From: HGM04593 sp045592125
Lineage (GTDB): Bacteria > Bacteroidota > Bacteroidia > Bacteroidales > Bacteroidaceae
Length of the DNA stretch: 6,380 nt
Reading direction: 5' to 3'
Assembly: GCA_045592125.1 (NCBI GenBank)
Contig: JAZNUE010000003.1
Location: 1-6,380, forward strand
Position numbers and translations under genes: made by a program. The notes beneath the pieces are model-generated. The model was not told the origin of the DNA. It saw only the letters and a program-made list of their open reading frames with translations, and did not search any database. The first letter of the stretch is position 1, and each line of letters opens with the position of its first letter. Positions 1 through 5,621 of this stretch are shown here, one piece after another.

Positions 1-20
1 GACCGCTTGGCCTCCGACTT
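1..20 (-). other. Sequencing-adapter remnant at left contig end
   Basis: These 20 bases are the exact reverse complement of 6340-6359. Together with the right end they match, from memory, the MGI/DNBSEQ adapter that begins AAGTCGGAGGCCAAGCGGTC. They are not genomic. An open frame with a TTG at position 7 runs through them into the TPR gene and would give a false N-terminus. Confidence 0.9.
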
Positions 21-21
21 A

Positions 22-1029
22 GGCGACAATGCCTACGAAGCCCTTGAGATGCTGCTCGACTGTGGCTTTGCCCACGAGGCACTTTACATCTGCGAGAATC
101 TGCTGCGCGCCGCACCCGAACACAGAAGCATGCTCGAAGTAAAAGCCGAGTGTCTGATAGAGATGCAACGCATAAACGAAGCCGTAGAGATATACAACAG
201 GCTGCTCGACGACGAGCCATACAACACATTCTATTGGGAACAGCTCGGACACATATATTATATGGTAAAACGCTACGGCAAGGCACTCGAATGCTTTGAG
301 TACGAGATAACCATAAACGACGACATCGAGTATGCCAAAATGATGCAGGCATACTGCTATTACTATCTCCGCGACTACAGACAGGCAAGAGAGATATTCA
401 AATCGGTAGGCAGCAAATACCCCGACTCCACCCTACCACAATTCTACACAGCACTATCCTTCTATCACGAAGGTGAAAAAGAGACAGCCAAAGAGTTGTT
501 CAGCGGCATAACAGAGATAGCCCAGGAAGGAACAATAGAGATGATGCTCGCAAGAATAAACAAAGCCATGATACTCGACGAGCAGGGCGAACCTGAGCGT
601 GCCGACGAAGCAATGGCAATGGCAATAATGATGCACCCCGACAATATGAAACAGCTCATATTGCGAGACAAGCATCTGTACGAGCTGCGCGACAAGGAGA
701 ACCTCACGTTCGATGACATGAACACTCTTGAATCCAAAGAGTGGACAGCGGGCGAAGAGCTATACCGTCTGGGCGAACACCTTATAAAGCACGGGCATTT
801 AACACTTGCCAAGAGAGTATTCCGCTACACAAGAGAATTCCATACCGACACATCGGACATCGACGCCTACATAGCCTACATCCTATGGCACACAGGCGAA
901 AAGGAGAAGATAGAACCGGCTGTAGAGAACGCACTCGAAGGGAAATCCTGCATACTCTTTGAGCTGTTCGACATCCCCTATAACAGCAACATAATGGCAA
1001 AAGAGTTCATCTCACAAATAAAGGGTTAG
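22..1029 (+). CDS. Tetratricopeptide-repeat protein, 5'-truncated
   Basis: The fragment is 335 codons plus a TAG stop, open at the 5' side because the contig begins in adapter sequence; the true start is missing. It is almost entirely helical with TPR-like spacing of small and aromatic residues. Three consecutive units are visible in roughly its first 100 residues (around AYEALEMLLDCGFAHEALYI, AECLIEMQRINEAVEIYNRL and LGHIYYMVKRYGKALECFEY), with further degenerate helical pairs afterwards. TPR arrays are protein-protein interaction scaffolds; the partner cannot be inferred. No signal peptide or membrane segment is visible, though the missing N-terminus could have held one. The last 21 nt of the gene form one arm of a long hairpin. 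It converges with the guanylyltransferase gene, so the two are not an operon. The TPR fold is a confident call; any specific function is unknown. Confidence 0.85.
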   Translation, partial: GDNAYEALEMLLDCGFAHEALYICENLLRAAPEHRSMLEVKAECLIEMQRINEAVEIYNRLLDDEPYNTFYWEQLGHIYYMVKRYGKALECFEYEITINDDIEYAKMMQAYCYYYLRDYRQAREIFKSVGSKYPDSTLPQFYTALSFYHEGEKETAKELFSGITEIAQEGTIEMMLARINKAMILDEQGEPERADEAMAMAIMMHPDNMKQLILRDKHLYELRDKENLTFDDMNTLESKEWTAGEELYRLGEHLIKHGHLTLAKRVFRYTREFHTDTSDIDAYIAYILWHTGEKEKIEPAVENALEGKSCILFELFDIPYNSNIMAKEFISQIKG

Positions 1030-1057
1030 CCGCAAGCTAACCCTTTATTTGTGAGAT
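1009..1057. terminator. Bidirectional terminator-like hairpin between convergent genes
   Basis: A perfect 22-bp inverted repeat (1009-1030 and 1036-1057) has a 5-nt loop (CGCAA). The core AAATAAAGGG/CCCTTTATTT is symmetrical, so a hairpin forms in transcripts from either side. The left arm includes the last codons and the TAG stop of the TPR gene. The 3' ends of both genes lie in or within 15 nt of it. It lacks a long T run on the plus strand (ATATTTTATAA follows), so the termination role is inferred from position and symmetry. Confidence 0.75.
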
Positions 1058-1071
1058 ATTTTATAATATAA

Positions 1072-2133
1072 TCACTTCACATCCGTGAAGTCCTTTATTC
1101 TGTTCTCCTCGCTCATCTTGCACACAAGCAGATTACCGTCATTCTCCGCGACAATACAGCCATCCATACCAATCACCATCACCTTTTTCATACAACGCGT
1201 ATCCACCACACAGTTATGCGACTCCGCAAACGAAACTTCTGCCCCCACAGAGACATTATTGTTCACATCCTTAGGCATATTTGTATATAAAGAATACCAC
1301 GTACCCAAATCGCTCCACCCGAAATCAGCCGGAAAGACAAACACCTCCTCGGCACGCTCCATTATAGCATAATCCACAGAAATGTTGCGGCATTCAGGAA
1401 ATTTCTCATCCACACGCTCCTGCTCCTCAGGAGTAAAATAGTAAGGCATAAGCGACTCGAATATCGAAGCCATAGGCGACTGATAAATACGGAAAGCATT
1501 CACAATCGTTGAGACATTCCAAATAAATATACCCGAATTCCAATAGAAATTATTCTTTGCTACAAACGCCTGTGCCACCTCAAGCGACGGCTTCTCCTTG
1601 AACGAATCCACGCGGAAAATTTCCTTGTTGACAAGGCTCGAATTACCAAGCACAGCCTCAATGTAGCCATATCCCACCTCGGGGCGGGTAGGTTTTATGC
1701 CTATGGTAAGAATAGCGTCAGAGCCACACACAAAGTCCAGCGACGACCTCACCACCCTGCGGAACTCCTCCACATCAGCAATAAAATGATCGCTCGGTGT
1801 CACCACCATATTTGCATTGGGGTCAATCTTCTTTATCTTCCATGCCGCATACGCAATACACGGCGCAGTGCTGCGTCGGCAAGGCTCTTTAAGGATATGG
1901 TCATCCGCAATCATCGGCAACTGCTCCTTAACCATAGGGGCATACTTTTGAGAAGTAAGTATCCAGACATTCTCTGGCGGACATACATTTTTGAAACGGT
2001 CGAACGTAAGCTGCAACAAAGACCTGCCACAGCCAAGGACATCGATAAACTGCTTAGGAATATCCATGGTACTCATAGGCCAGAAACGGCTCCCGATACC
2101 CCCCGCCATAATTACAATATGATTAGACGCCAT
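1072..2133 (-). CDS. manC: Mannose-1-phosphate guanylyltransferase (GDP-mannose pyrophosphorylase)
   Basis: A cytoplasmic enzyme that makes GDP-mannose from mannose-1-phosphate and GTP, feeding mannose, fucose and related sugars into glycans. Counting from the ATG at 2133, the nucleotidyltransferase signature GGIGSRFWP is at residues 11-19, with K27 just after. EPCRRSTAP follows at 83-91, the metal/nucleotide motif TPSDH at 112-116, KPTRPEVGYGYIE at about 147-159, FKEKP at 178-182, YWNSGIF at 197-203, SVDYAIME at 252-259 and FGWSDLGTW at 271-279. The length of 353 residues covers the transferase and a short C-terminal part only. The cupin isomerase domain of the bifunctional ManC/AlgA enzymes is absent, so this is the monofunctional form common in Bacteroidetes. 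A GTG codon at 2136 directly precedes the ATG and could also serve; ATG is preferred. A Bacteroides-type promoter lies about 55-85 nt upstream. The gene stands alone. Confidence 0.95.
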   Translation of the reverse strand: MASNHIVIMAGGIGSRFWPMSTMDIPKQFIDVLGCGRSLLQLTFDRFKNVCPPENVWILTSQKYAPMVKEQLPMIADDHILKEPCRRSTAPCIAYAAWKIKKIDPNANMVVTPSDHFIADVEEFRRVVRSSLDFVCGSDAILTIGIKPTRPEVGYGYIEAVLGNSSLVNKEIFRVDSFKEKPSLEVAQAFVAKNNFYWNSGIFIWNVSTIVNAFRIYQSPMASIFESLMPYYFTPEEQERVDEKFPECRNISVDYAIMERAEEVFVFPADFGWSDLGTWYSLYTNMPKDVNNNVSVGAEVSFAESHNCVVDTRCMKKVMVIGMDGCIVAENDGNLLVCKMSEENRIKDFTDVK

Positions 2134-2188
2134 CACTTATACAAATTAAAATAAATAACGAAACCAAACAAAGTATGCTTACAAACAA

Positions 2189-2220
2189 CAAACTTAATAC
2201 ATTTTCGCAATTAACGCAAA
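2189..2220 (-). promoter_or_regulatory. Bacteroides-type promoter for the guanylyltransferase gene
   Basis: On the minus strand TTTG (2220-2217) is followed by exactly 20 nt and then TAAGTTTG (2196-2189). This fits the Bacteroidetes primary-sigma consensus TTTG (-33) / TAnnTTTG (-7). Transcription should start near 2180, giving a leader of about 45-50 nt that is A/T-rich with no Shine-Dalgarno sequence, as is usual in the phylum. The call is by consensus and position only. Confidence 0.6.
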
Positions 2221-2270
2221 TTTATCAAAACAAGATTTGCAACCCTGATTAAAAGTAATATTAGTTTAGA

Positions 2271-2410
2271 GTTGAGGGTTGAGAGTTGAAAGTTGAGAGT
2301 TGAAAGTTGAAAGTTGAAAGTTGAGAGTTCACCGTTAATCGTTAATCGTTTCCCGTTAACCGTTAACCGTTAATCGTTCACCGTTAACCGTTAACCGTTA
2401 ACCGTTAAAC
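2271..2410. repeat. Twenty in-phase heptamer tandem repeats (GTTNNNN)
   Basis: Twenty consecutive 7-nt units, every one beginning with GTT and without a phase break. Units 1-8 (2271-2326) are GTTGARA or GTTGAGG. Units 9-20 (2327-2410) are mainly GTTAACC and GTTAATC, with two GTTCACC, one GTTTCCC and a final GTTAAAC. The last unit contains the TAA stop codon (2407-2405) of the minus-strand DUF1460 gene, so the array abuts and slightly enters that coding region. Such arrays can change copy number by slipped-strand replication. No function is known. Confidence 0.95.
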
Positions 2411-3256
2411 CCTAAACACCCTTATTCCCAGATGGTTTTTCCGTTTGGCAAGATACTCCGCAAGGGGAACGGAATCATCGACAACCATACCCGCAGCACT
2501 CGACGCATGTATCATGTGAAGCACCCCGGCACGCCAATGCGCAAACCCCACATGTGACACATCCAAGCCCGCGACAGCGGTTACAATGGCAATAACATCC
2601 CCCTCCTTTACATCCTCGCAGCCGACCTCACAGACACCCTCCTTGGGGATATATGCCACCTCGATGCCACGGAAAGGCTTTTCAAGCGCATCGACAGCCT
2701 CTATCCTCTCCTTGCACCCTCTCAGCAGCGGATAGCTCTCAGGGTGAGTACTCATAAAATTCAGATTCAGGGTTTGCCTCGCCGTATGCGCCGCCGTTGT
2801 AACCACCTCGACAAGACCACGTTTGGCAGGGTCGGCAATCCATTGGCTTATGTAGTGCAGACGACTCATATAGCCGTTGCGCACACCATTCGCGTAGCGT
2901 ATCTGCTCAAGCCTTTTGCACACACCGCTAAAGCCCGATGTGTCACTCACAGCCATGGCAACGACAAGTTCCACGAATGTAGTGCAGTCGAGCCTCGAGC
3001 AACTCACATACAACGGTTCATTCTCATACTCATCGAGTGTACCGGCAACATACTTCCTGCCGACGAACTCCTGCGCCAGCGCAACAATCCTCTCCCCCGT
3101 AGAGGCATACACCTCCGCCGGATGCCTTCTCAAAACATCCTCAATAAAAATACTGTCAGCCTTTTCGTATATTATTTCTTGGGCTTTACAGTTTATCGTC
3201 GTTGCAGCAACAACGAATAGCGTTATTATTGATTTTATTATTCTTTCAGTTTTCAT
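2405..3256 (-). CDS. Secreted DUF1460 protein (N-acetylmuramoyl-L-alanine amidase-like, NlpC/P60-type fold)
   Basis: A 283-residue protein with an N-terminal export signal: basic residues 2-8, a hydrophobic core at about 9-21 (IITLFVVAATTI), then NCKAQ. Cleavage is likely near A25; a lipoprotein at C23 is possible, but TINC is a poor lipobox. The mature part fits DUF1460, an N-acetylmuramoyl-L-alanine amidase-like family that includes cell-wall cysteine hydrolases. The probable nucleophile is C91 in SRLDCTTFVE, and the probable base is H235 in DVSHVGFAHW, followed by IHASS at about 249-253. KYVAGTLDEYENEPL before the cysteine is also characteristic. The predicted role is periplasmic cleavage of peptidoglycan or muropeptides; the exact bond is not certain. 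The ATG at 3256 is preceded by A/T-rich sequence. The heptamer array meets the stop codon, and no intrinsic terminator is visible downstream. The upstream neighbour is non-coding repeat DNA, so the gene appears monocistronic. Confidence 0.88.
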   Translation of the reverse strand: MKTERIIKSIITLFVVAATTINCKAQEIIYEKADSIFIEDVLRRHPAEVYASTGERIVALAQEFVGRKYVAGTLDEYENEPLYVSCSRLDCTTFVELVVAMAVSDTSGFSGVCKRLEQIRYANGVRNGYMSRLHYISQWIADPAKRGLVEVVTTAAHTARQTLNLNFMSTHPESYPLLRGCKERIEAVDALEKPFRGIEVAYIPKEGVCEVGCEDVKEGDVIAIVTAVAGLDVSHVGFAHWRAGVLHMIHASSAAGMVVDDSVPLAEYLAKRKNHLGIRVFRV

Positions 3257-3377
3257 TTATATCATATTTTAAGAAGCTCGATATTAATCCGAAGCAAAGC
3301 GTGAATATGTCTTTTTGCGCAAAATTTCTATTTATATTAACGTGAGTTCGATATAAACTAAATCAAATCGCGCACTC

Positions 3378-3407
3378 TGTCATCCCGAACCTTGCGTGAG
3401 GGATCTC
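3378..3407 (+). repeat. Copy 1 (half-element) of a GTCATCCCGAAC intergenic repeat
   Basis: Thirty bases starting TGTCATCCCGAACC and ending GGGATCTC, identical to 3514-3543. This copy has only the left arm; the sequence after 3407 is unrelated to the right arm seen in copy 2. From memory this resembles repeats common in Bacteroidetes intergenic DNA. Confidence 0.85.
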
Positions 3408-3419
3408 CACCCTTGTATT

Positions 3420-3497
3420 GTCCCCTTGTTTTAGGGGGACGAGGTGTTGTATGCAACACCGGAGGGGGTTAACCGTAGGGGCAGGGTCTGCCTGCCC
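3420..3497. repeat. Three consecutive small hairpins in intergenic DNA
   Basis: Between the two direct repeats are three short perfect inverted repeats: GTCCCC/GGGGAC (3420-3425 and 3435-3440), GGTGTTG/CAACACC (3443-3449 and 3454-3460) and GGGCAGG/CCTGCCC (3479-3485 and 3491-3497). No open reading frame is convincing here. The stretch from 3257 to 3377 upstream holds only AT-rich DNA, presumably the DUF1460 promoter region, and a 12-bp palindrome TTTTGCGCAAAA at 3313-3324. Confidence 0.7.
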
Positions 3498-3513
3498 TTG
3501 TAACCGCGTAGCG

Positions 3514-3582
3514 TGTCATCCCGAACCTTGCGTGAGGGATCTCAAAATCAATGAAGAGATTTCTCACATACGTTCGAAATGA
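3514..3582. repeat. Copy 2: imperfect palindromic repeat interrupted by the IS110 element
   Basis: The left arm TGTCATCCCGAAC...GGGATCTC (3514-3543) is followed by a short spacer and a right arm GAGATTTCTCAC...GTTCGAAATGA (about 3555-3582). The arms are complementary over most of their length (TGTCAT/ATGACA, CGAAC/GTTCG, GTGAG/CTCAC, ATCTC/GAGAT), with paired differences (CC against AA) that become G-U wobbles in minus-strand RNA. The last two bases needed to complete the right arm (CA of ATGACA) are not at 3583-3584. They lie at 4810-4811, on the far side of the insertion sequence, which shows that the repeat was the insertion target. Confidence 0.8.
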
Positions 3583-3604
3583 ACTGTGTTAAATTCCAAA
3601 TAAA

Positions 3605-4570
3605 TTAAGCATAAAATTCACTGTAAGTACAATTGTTCTTCACAATAGCGAAAATCTGTTTCAATAGTTTGTTCGCTACAGCAATCAAAGCAACCTTTAC
3701 GGCTTTTCCTTTCTGGCGTAACCGCTCGTAAAGAGAGGCGCATGCCCTGTTGTACCGTGCAGCTGAAACGGCGCACATATACAGCAGTTTCCTTATCCAA
3801 CCCATCCCCATCTTGCAAATGTGTGCCTTGCCATGCACAGACTTGCCAGAGTCGTATATTCGTGGGCACAGGCCAAAATAAGAACTAACCTGCCTGTAGT
3901 TGTCAAAGCCGTGCATGCCTTTTGTTGCAGTAAGCAGAGCAATGGCCGTTTTCTTTCCTACGCCCGGAACGGAACTGATATGCTCAACCACGGTTTCGTC
4001 ATCCTCTGCAATCAGTTCTTCTATCTGCTTTTCCATCTGCACAATCTGCTTATGAAGCGTCTTTATGTGTTTACGCAGCATACGGCAGTGCTTTGGATTA
4101 CCGACAGGAGAATTGCTAATTGATTCCAACTGATTCTCAAGCTGTGTTATGTTGCCCAAGAACAACTCTATACTGCGGTATATCTGCTGTATGCGGATAT
4201 AGTTGTCTGGGGTCGGTTTCCACTCTGTCAGCTCCATCCTGCGCGCATAATCGACAAGTAGCCTTGCATCGGCCTTGTCTGTCTTCGTACGGCACATTAT
4301 CGCACGGGAGAAGTTCTTTACCGATAATGGATTGACCACTGAGACAAACACACCCAGTTTGTTCAAGGCATAGGCTAATCGCAAATGGTAAACTCCTGTT
4401 GCTTCCATAATACAGACACTGTCCGATGGTACATCTTTCAGGAATGACTTGATTCCTTCTGCATTGTAAGCGTAGTTCTTTGAACTATAACCGCAGGGCT
4501 GAAAAGAAAAACATACGTCAAATTTCTCTTTGGAGATGTCAATTCCAATAATTTTGTATACATTTGTCAT
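3605..4570 (-). CDS. IS110-family transposase (RNA-guided DEDD/serine recombinase)
   Basis: A 321-residue recombinase of full family length. The N-terminal RuvC-like domain (DEDD_Tnp_IS110) shows all four acidic residues: D11 in GIDISKEKFD, E56 in IMEATGVYH, and D98 and D101 in RTKTDKADAR. A helical, probably coiled-coil linker spans about 125-190. The C-terminal Transposase_20 domain starts at SVPGVGKKTA (about 200) and carries the serine motif IYDSGKSVHGKAHICKMG, with candidate catalytic S241. Family knowledge: these enzymes excise the element as a circle and insert it at a site chosen by a bridge RNA from the non-coding end. The ATG at 4570 lies about 30 nt after the predicted 3' end of that RNA on the same strand, so one transcript could supply both. 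All key residues are present and there is no frameshift, so the gene is predicted to be active. Confidence 0.96.
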   Translation of the reverse strand: MTNVYKIIGIDISKEKFDVCFSFQPCGYSSKNYAYNAEGIKSFLKDVPSDSVCIMEATGVYHLRLAYALNKLGVFVSVVNPLSVKNFSRAIMCRTKTDKADARLLVDYARRMELTEWKPTPDNYIRIQQIYRSIELFLGNITQLENQLESISNSPVGNPKHCRMLRKHIKTLHKQIVQMEKQIEELIAEDDETVVEHISSVPGVGKKTAIALLTATKGMHGFDNYRQVSSYFGLCPRIYDSGKSVHGKAHICKMGMGWIRKLLYMCAVSAARYNRACASLYERLRQKGKAVKVALIAVANKLLKQIFAIVKNNCTYSEFYA

Positions 4571-4599
4571 GCCTATAAAATTTTAAAAGTTTACAGAAG

Positions 4600-4790
4600 G
4601 CTCTTTGTTTGTTCCATCGATTCTAAATACAGGCTCTAATGCCTAATGAACTGTTCGAAATCCAACAAAGAGAGTAAAGGGGATTAACATTTCGAACGGT
4701 ATCTTCAGTACCAATGACAACTAATAATCTTTATCCTTTACTGCTTCTGTCCGCTTGCGAAGATAGCGAGAAATCGCTATCTTCATTTCT
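4600..4790 (-). ncRNA. IS110 bridge RNA with readable target and donor guides
   Basis: Read on the minus strand. First comes a 5' stem-loop, 11 bp with a TTTC loop (4784-4774 with 4769-4759). Second is the target-binding loop: outer stem AGTAAAGG/CCTTTACT (4742-4735 with 4680-4673), inner stem GATTA/TAATC (4729-4725 with 4686-4682) and tip hairpin GGTA/TACC (4712-4709 with 4701-4698). The left target guide AGTTGTCATT is at 4722-4713 and the right target guide CGTTCGAAATG at 4698-4688. Third is the donor-binding loop: outer stem CTCTTTGTT/AACAAAGAG (4672-4664 with 4609-4601), inner TCGA/TCGA (4658-4655 with 4620-4617) and tip hairpin AGGC/GCCT (4644-4641 with 4634-4631). The left donor guide ACAGTTCATT is at 4654-4645 and the right donor guide at about 4630-4620. 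Total length is about 185-190 nt, close to the IS621 bridge RNA. The fold was drawn by hand. Exact ends are inferred from the promoter and the last stem. Confidence 0.85.
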
Positions 4791-4795
4791 TTATG

Positions 4796-4803
4796 CAAAT
4801 ATA
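4796..4803 (-). promoter_or_regulatory. -7 box of the bridge-RNA promoter at the IS tip
   Basis: TATATTTG on the minus strand is an exact TAnnTTTG box at the very edge of the element, about 10 nt before the first bridge-RNA stem. In the integrated state no clean TTTG is found 19-21 nt upstream. In a circularised element the right end supplies TTTG (3600-3597) with a 20-nt spacer, completing the consensus. Confidence 0.6.
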
Positions 4804-4834
4804 GAATGACAACTGTGGGTCAACTGCTATATTA

Positions 4835-5494
4835 TTACATTCCGTTTATCACATACCACATGGCAATCATGTGACATGCAGTACCAAGAAGAACAAAGAA
4901 ATGAAATACTGTGTGTATATATTTCACCTTGTGGAAACTGTAGAAAACAGCACCGGTAATATAAGCAATGCCTTCACCTACTACCCAAAGGAATACCGGA
5001 AGTACCACAGCATCATAGAACTGCTTGGTAGCAACGAGTATTGTCAATCCCATAAGAACATAACATACCGTTTCAAGAATATTATGTTTCTTGAGGCTGT
5101 ATAAACTCAAAGAGGTACCGACAATGGCACAAAGCCAACAGAATATGAATATACCCCATCCCCAATAACCTGTATCACGCATGGCAATAATAGTTATGGG
5201 AGAATAGCTTCCTGCTATATGCCAATATATTGCCGAATGGTCGAGTTTTCTCAGAGTCATGCGCCATTTGCTGTCGGGCGAACAGGCATGATAAAGTGTT
5301 GAGAAAATATATGACGACAGCATGCCGAACATATACAACAGCACGCTTGTCAAATCCCATGCATCACCGCCGTTTGTTATTACTTTTTTAATAAAAATGG
5401 CACTGACGATTATGCCGCCAACTATTCCGACAGAGTGTGAAATGGCATTCCATCTCTCCTCTTCAACCGTGTATTTTTTTGTTTCGCTGCTCAT
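4835..5494 (-). CDS. Hemolysin III / PAQR-family seven-helix membrane protein
   Basis: A 219-residue inner-membrane protein counted from the ATG at 5494. The longer frame from a TTG at 5503 adds MPI but would overlap a promoter-like box, so ATG is preferred. A short soluble N-terminus with ERWNAISHSVG (H20) precedes about seven hydrophobic helices. The family's putative zinc-site residues are present: SxxxH in STLYH (S65, H69), then a conserved LDHS (D85, H86), and HxxxH in HTVFH (H194, H198), with a further H208. Members are related to adiponectin-receptor-like PAQR proteins and are usually annotated as hemolysin III. The haemolytic label comes from a Bacillus protein, and the bacterial role is more likely in membrane-lipid homeostasis. 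It is monocistronic: a strong terminator lies upstream and the IS110 element starts 27 bp downstream, so its original downstream sequence has been displaced. Confidence 0.92.
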   Translation of the reverse strand: MSSETKKYTVEEERWNAISHSVGIVGGIIVSAIFIKKVITNGGDAWDLTSVLLYMFGMLSSYIFSTLYHACSPDSKWRMTLRKLDHSAIYWHIAGSYSPITIIAMRDTGYWGWGIFIFCWLCAIVGTSLSLYSLKKHNILETVCYVLMGLTILVATKQFYDAVVLPVFLWVVGEGIAYITGAVFYSFHKVKYIHTVFHFFVLLGTACHMIAMWYVINGM

Positions 5495-5500
5495 AATGGG

Positions 5501-5508
5501 CAAAAGTA
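5501..5508 (-). promoter_or_regulatory. Possible -7 box immediately before the HlyIII-like start codon
   Basis: TACTTTTG on the minus strand matches TAnnTTTG and ends 6 nt before the ATG at 5494. If used, transcription would begin at or within a few bases of the start codon, giving an almost leaderless mRNA. No clear TTTG -33 element is seen at the expected distance, so this may be chance in AT-rich DNA. Confidence 0.3.
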
Positions 5509-5565
5509 GTAAAAATTTATAAACTTTTGCTTTTTGCCATGTTTAATAAAACTAAACAAAAATGA

Positions 5566-5604
5566 CAAAAAAGTTCTTGCCTTGTTCAGGCAAGAACTTT
5601 TTTG
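5566..5604 (-). terminator. Intrinsic terminator of the alpha-glucan phosphorylase gene
   Basis: A perfect 16-bp stem (5567-5582 with 5588-5603) closes a 5-nt loop. The GC-richer part is GTTCTTGCC/GGCAAGAAC, and six A on one side pair with six T on the other, so it has a T tract in either direction. It begins 18 nt after the TAA stop of the minus-strand phosphorylase gene and isolates the HlyIII-like gene from read-through. Confidence 0.9.
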
Positions 5605-5621
5605 TTGTATAGTGATTTGTA

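Larger units (their letters stand above)
3581..4807 (-). mobile_element. IS110-family insertion sequence, about 1227 bp, apparently intact
   Basis: The element contains one transposase gene, a short right end (24 nt after the stop codon) and a long non-coding left end (about 235 nt) with a bridge RNA. This is the arrangement of the IS110 subgroup rather than IS1111. The boundaries come from three signals: AATGA occurs at 3578-3582 and 4805-4809; removing the intervening 1227 bp restores a palindromic repeat ending in ATGACA; and the donor guides match both tips. The exact edge can slide within the shared bases because the core dinucleotide lies inside CATT (minus strand), most likely AT or TT. 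There are no terminal inverted repeats, as expected for this group. It sits 27 bp after the stop codon of the HlyIII-like gene and disrupts no coding sequence. Confidence 0.85.

Noticed and set aside
2271..2410. CRISPR array
   Set aside because: Units are 7 nt with no unique spacers and no cas genes nearby; it is a simple tandem heptamer array.
2744..3272. Plus-strand frames of 158 and 118 residues opposite the DUF1460 gene
   Set aside because: They are antisense to a well-supported conserved gene with low-complexity translations and no motif.
3618..3869. 83-residue minus-strand frame inside the transposase
   Set aside because: It overlaps the intact transposase in another frame and has no recognisable motif; it is a shadow frame.
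3571..4698. An 11-bp inverted repeat, CGTTCGAAATG at 3571-3581 and CATTTCGAACG at 4688-4698, as terminal inverted repeats of the IS
   Set aside because: The right copy lies inside the left-end RNA between two stems, and the left copy is part of the host repeat. The relation is guide to target, which explains the inverted orientation better than terminal repeats.
4759..4784. The 11-bp hairpin as terminator of the HlyIII-like gene
   Set aside because: It lies inside the IS, has no T tract after it on the minus strand, and sits where the 5' stem-loop of the bridge RNA is expected. It could still attenuate read-through.
4713..4814. Direct repeat AATGACAACT (4713-4722 and 4805-4814) as a target-site duplication
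   Set aside because: Both copies are on the same side of the transposase, one in the flank and one in the predicted target guide. IS110 elements do not make long target duplications.
4835..5494. HlyIII-like protein as a virulence toxin
   Set aside because: The motifs support a PAQR-type multi-helix membrane protein; the hemolysin name alone does not show toxin activity.
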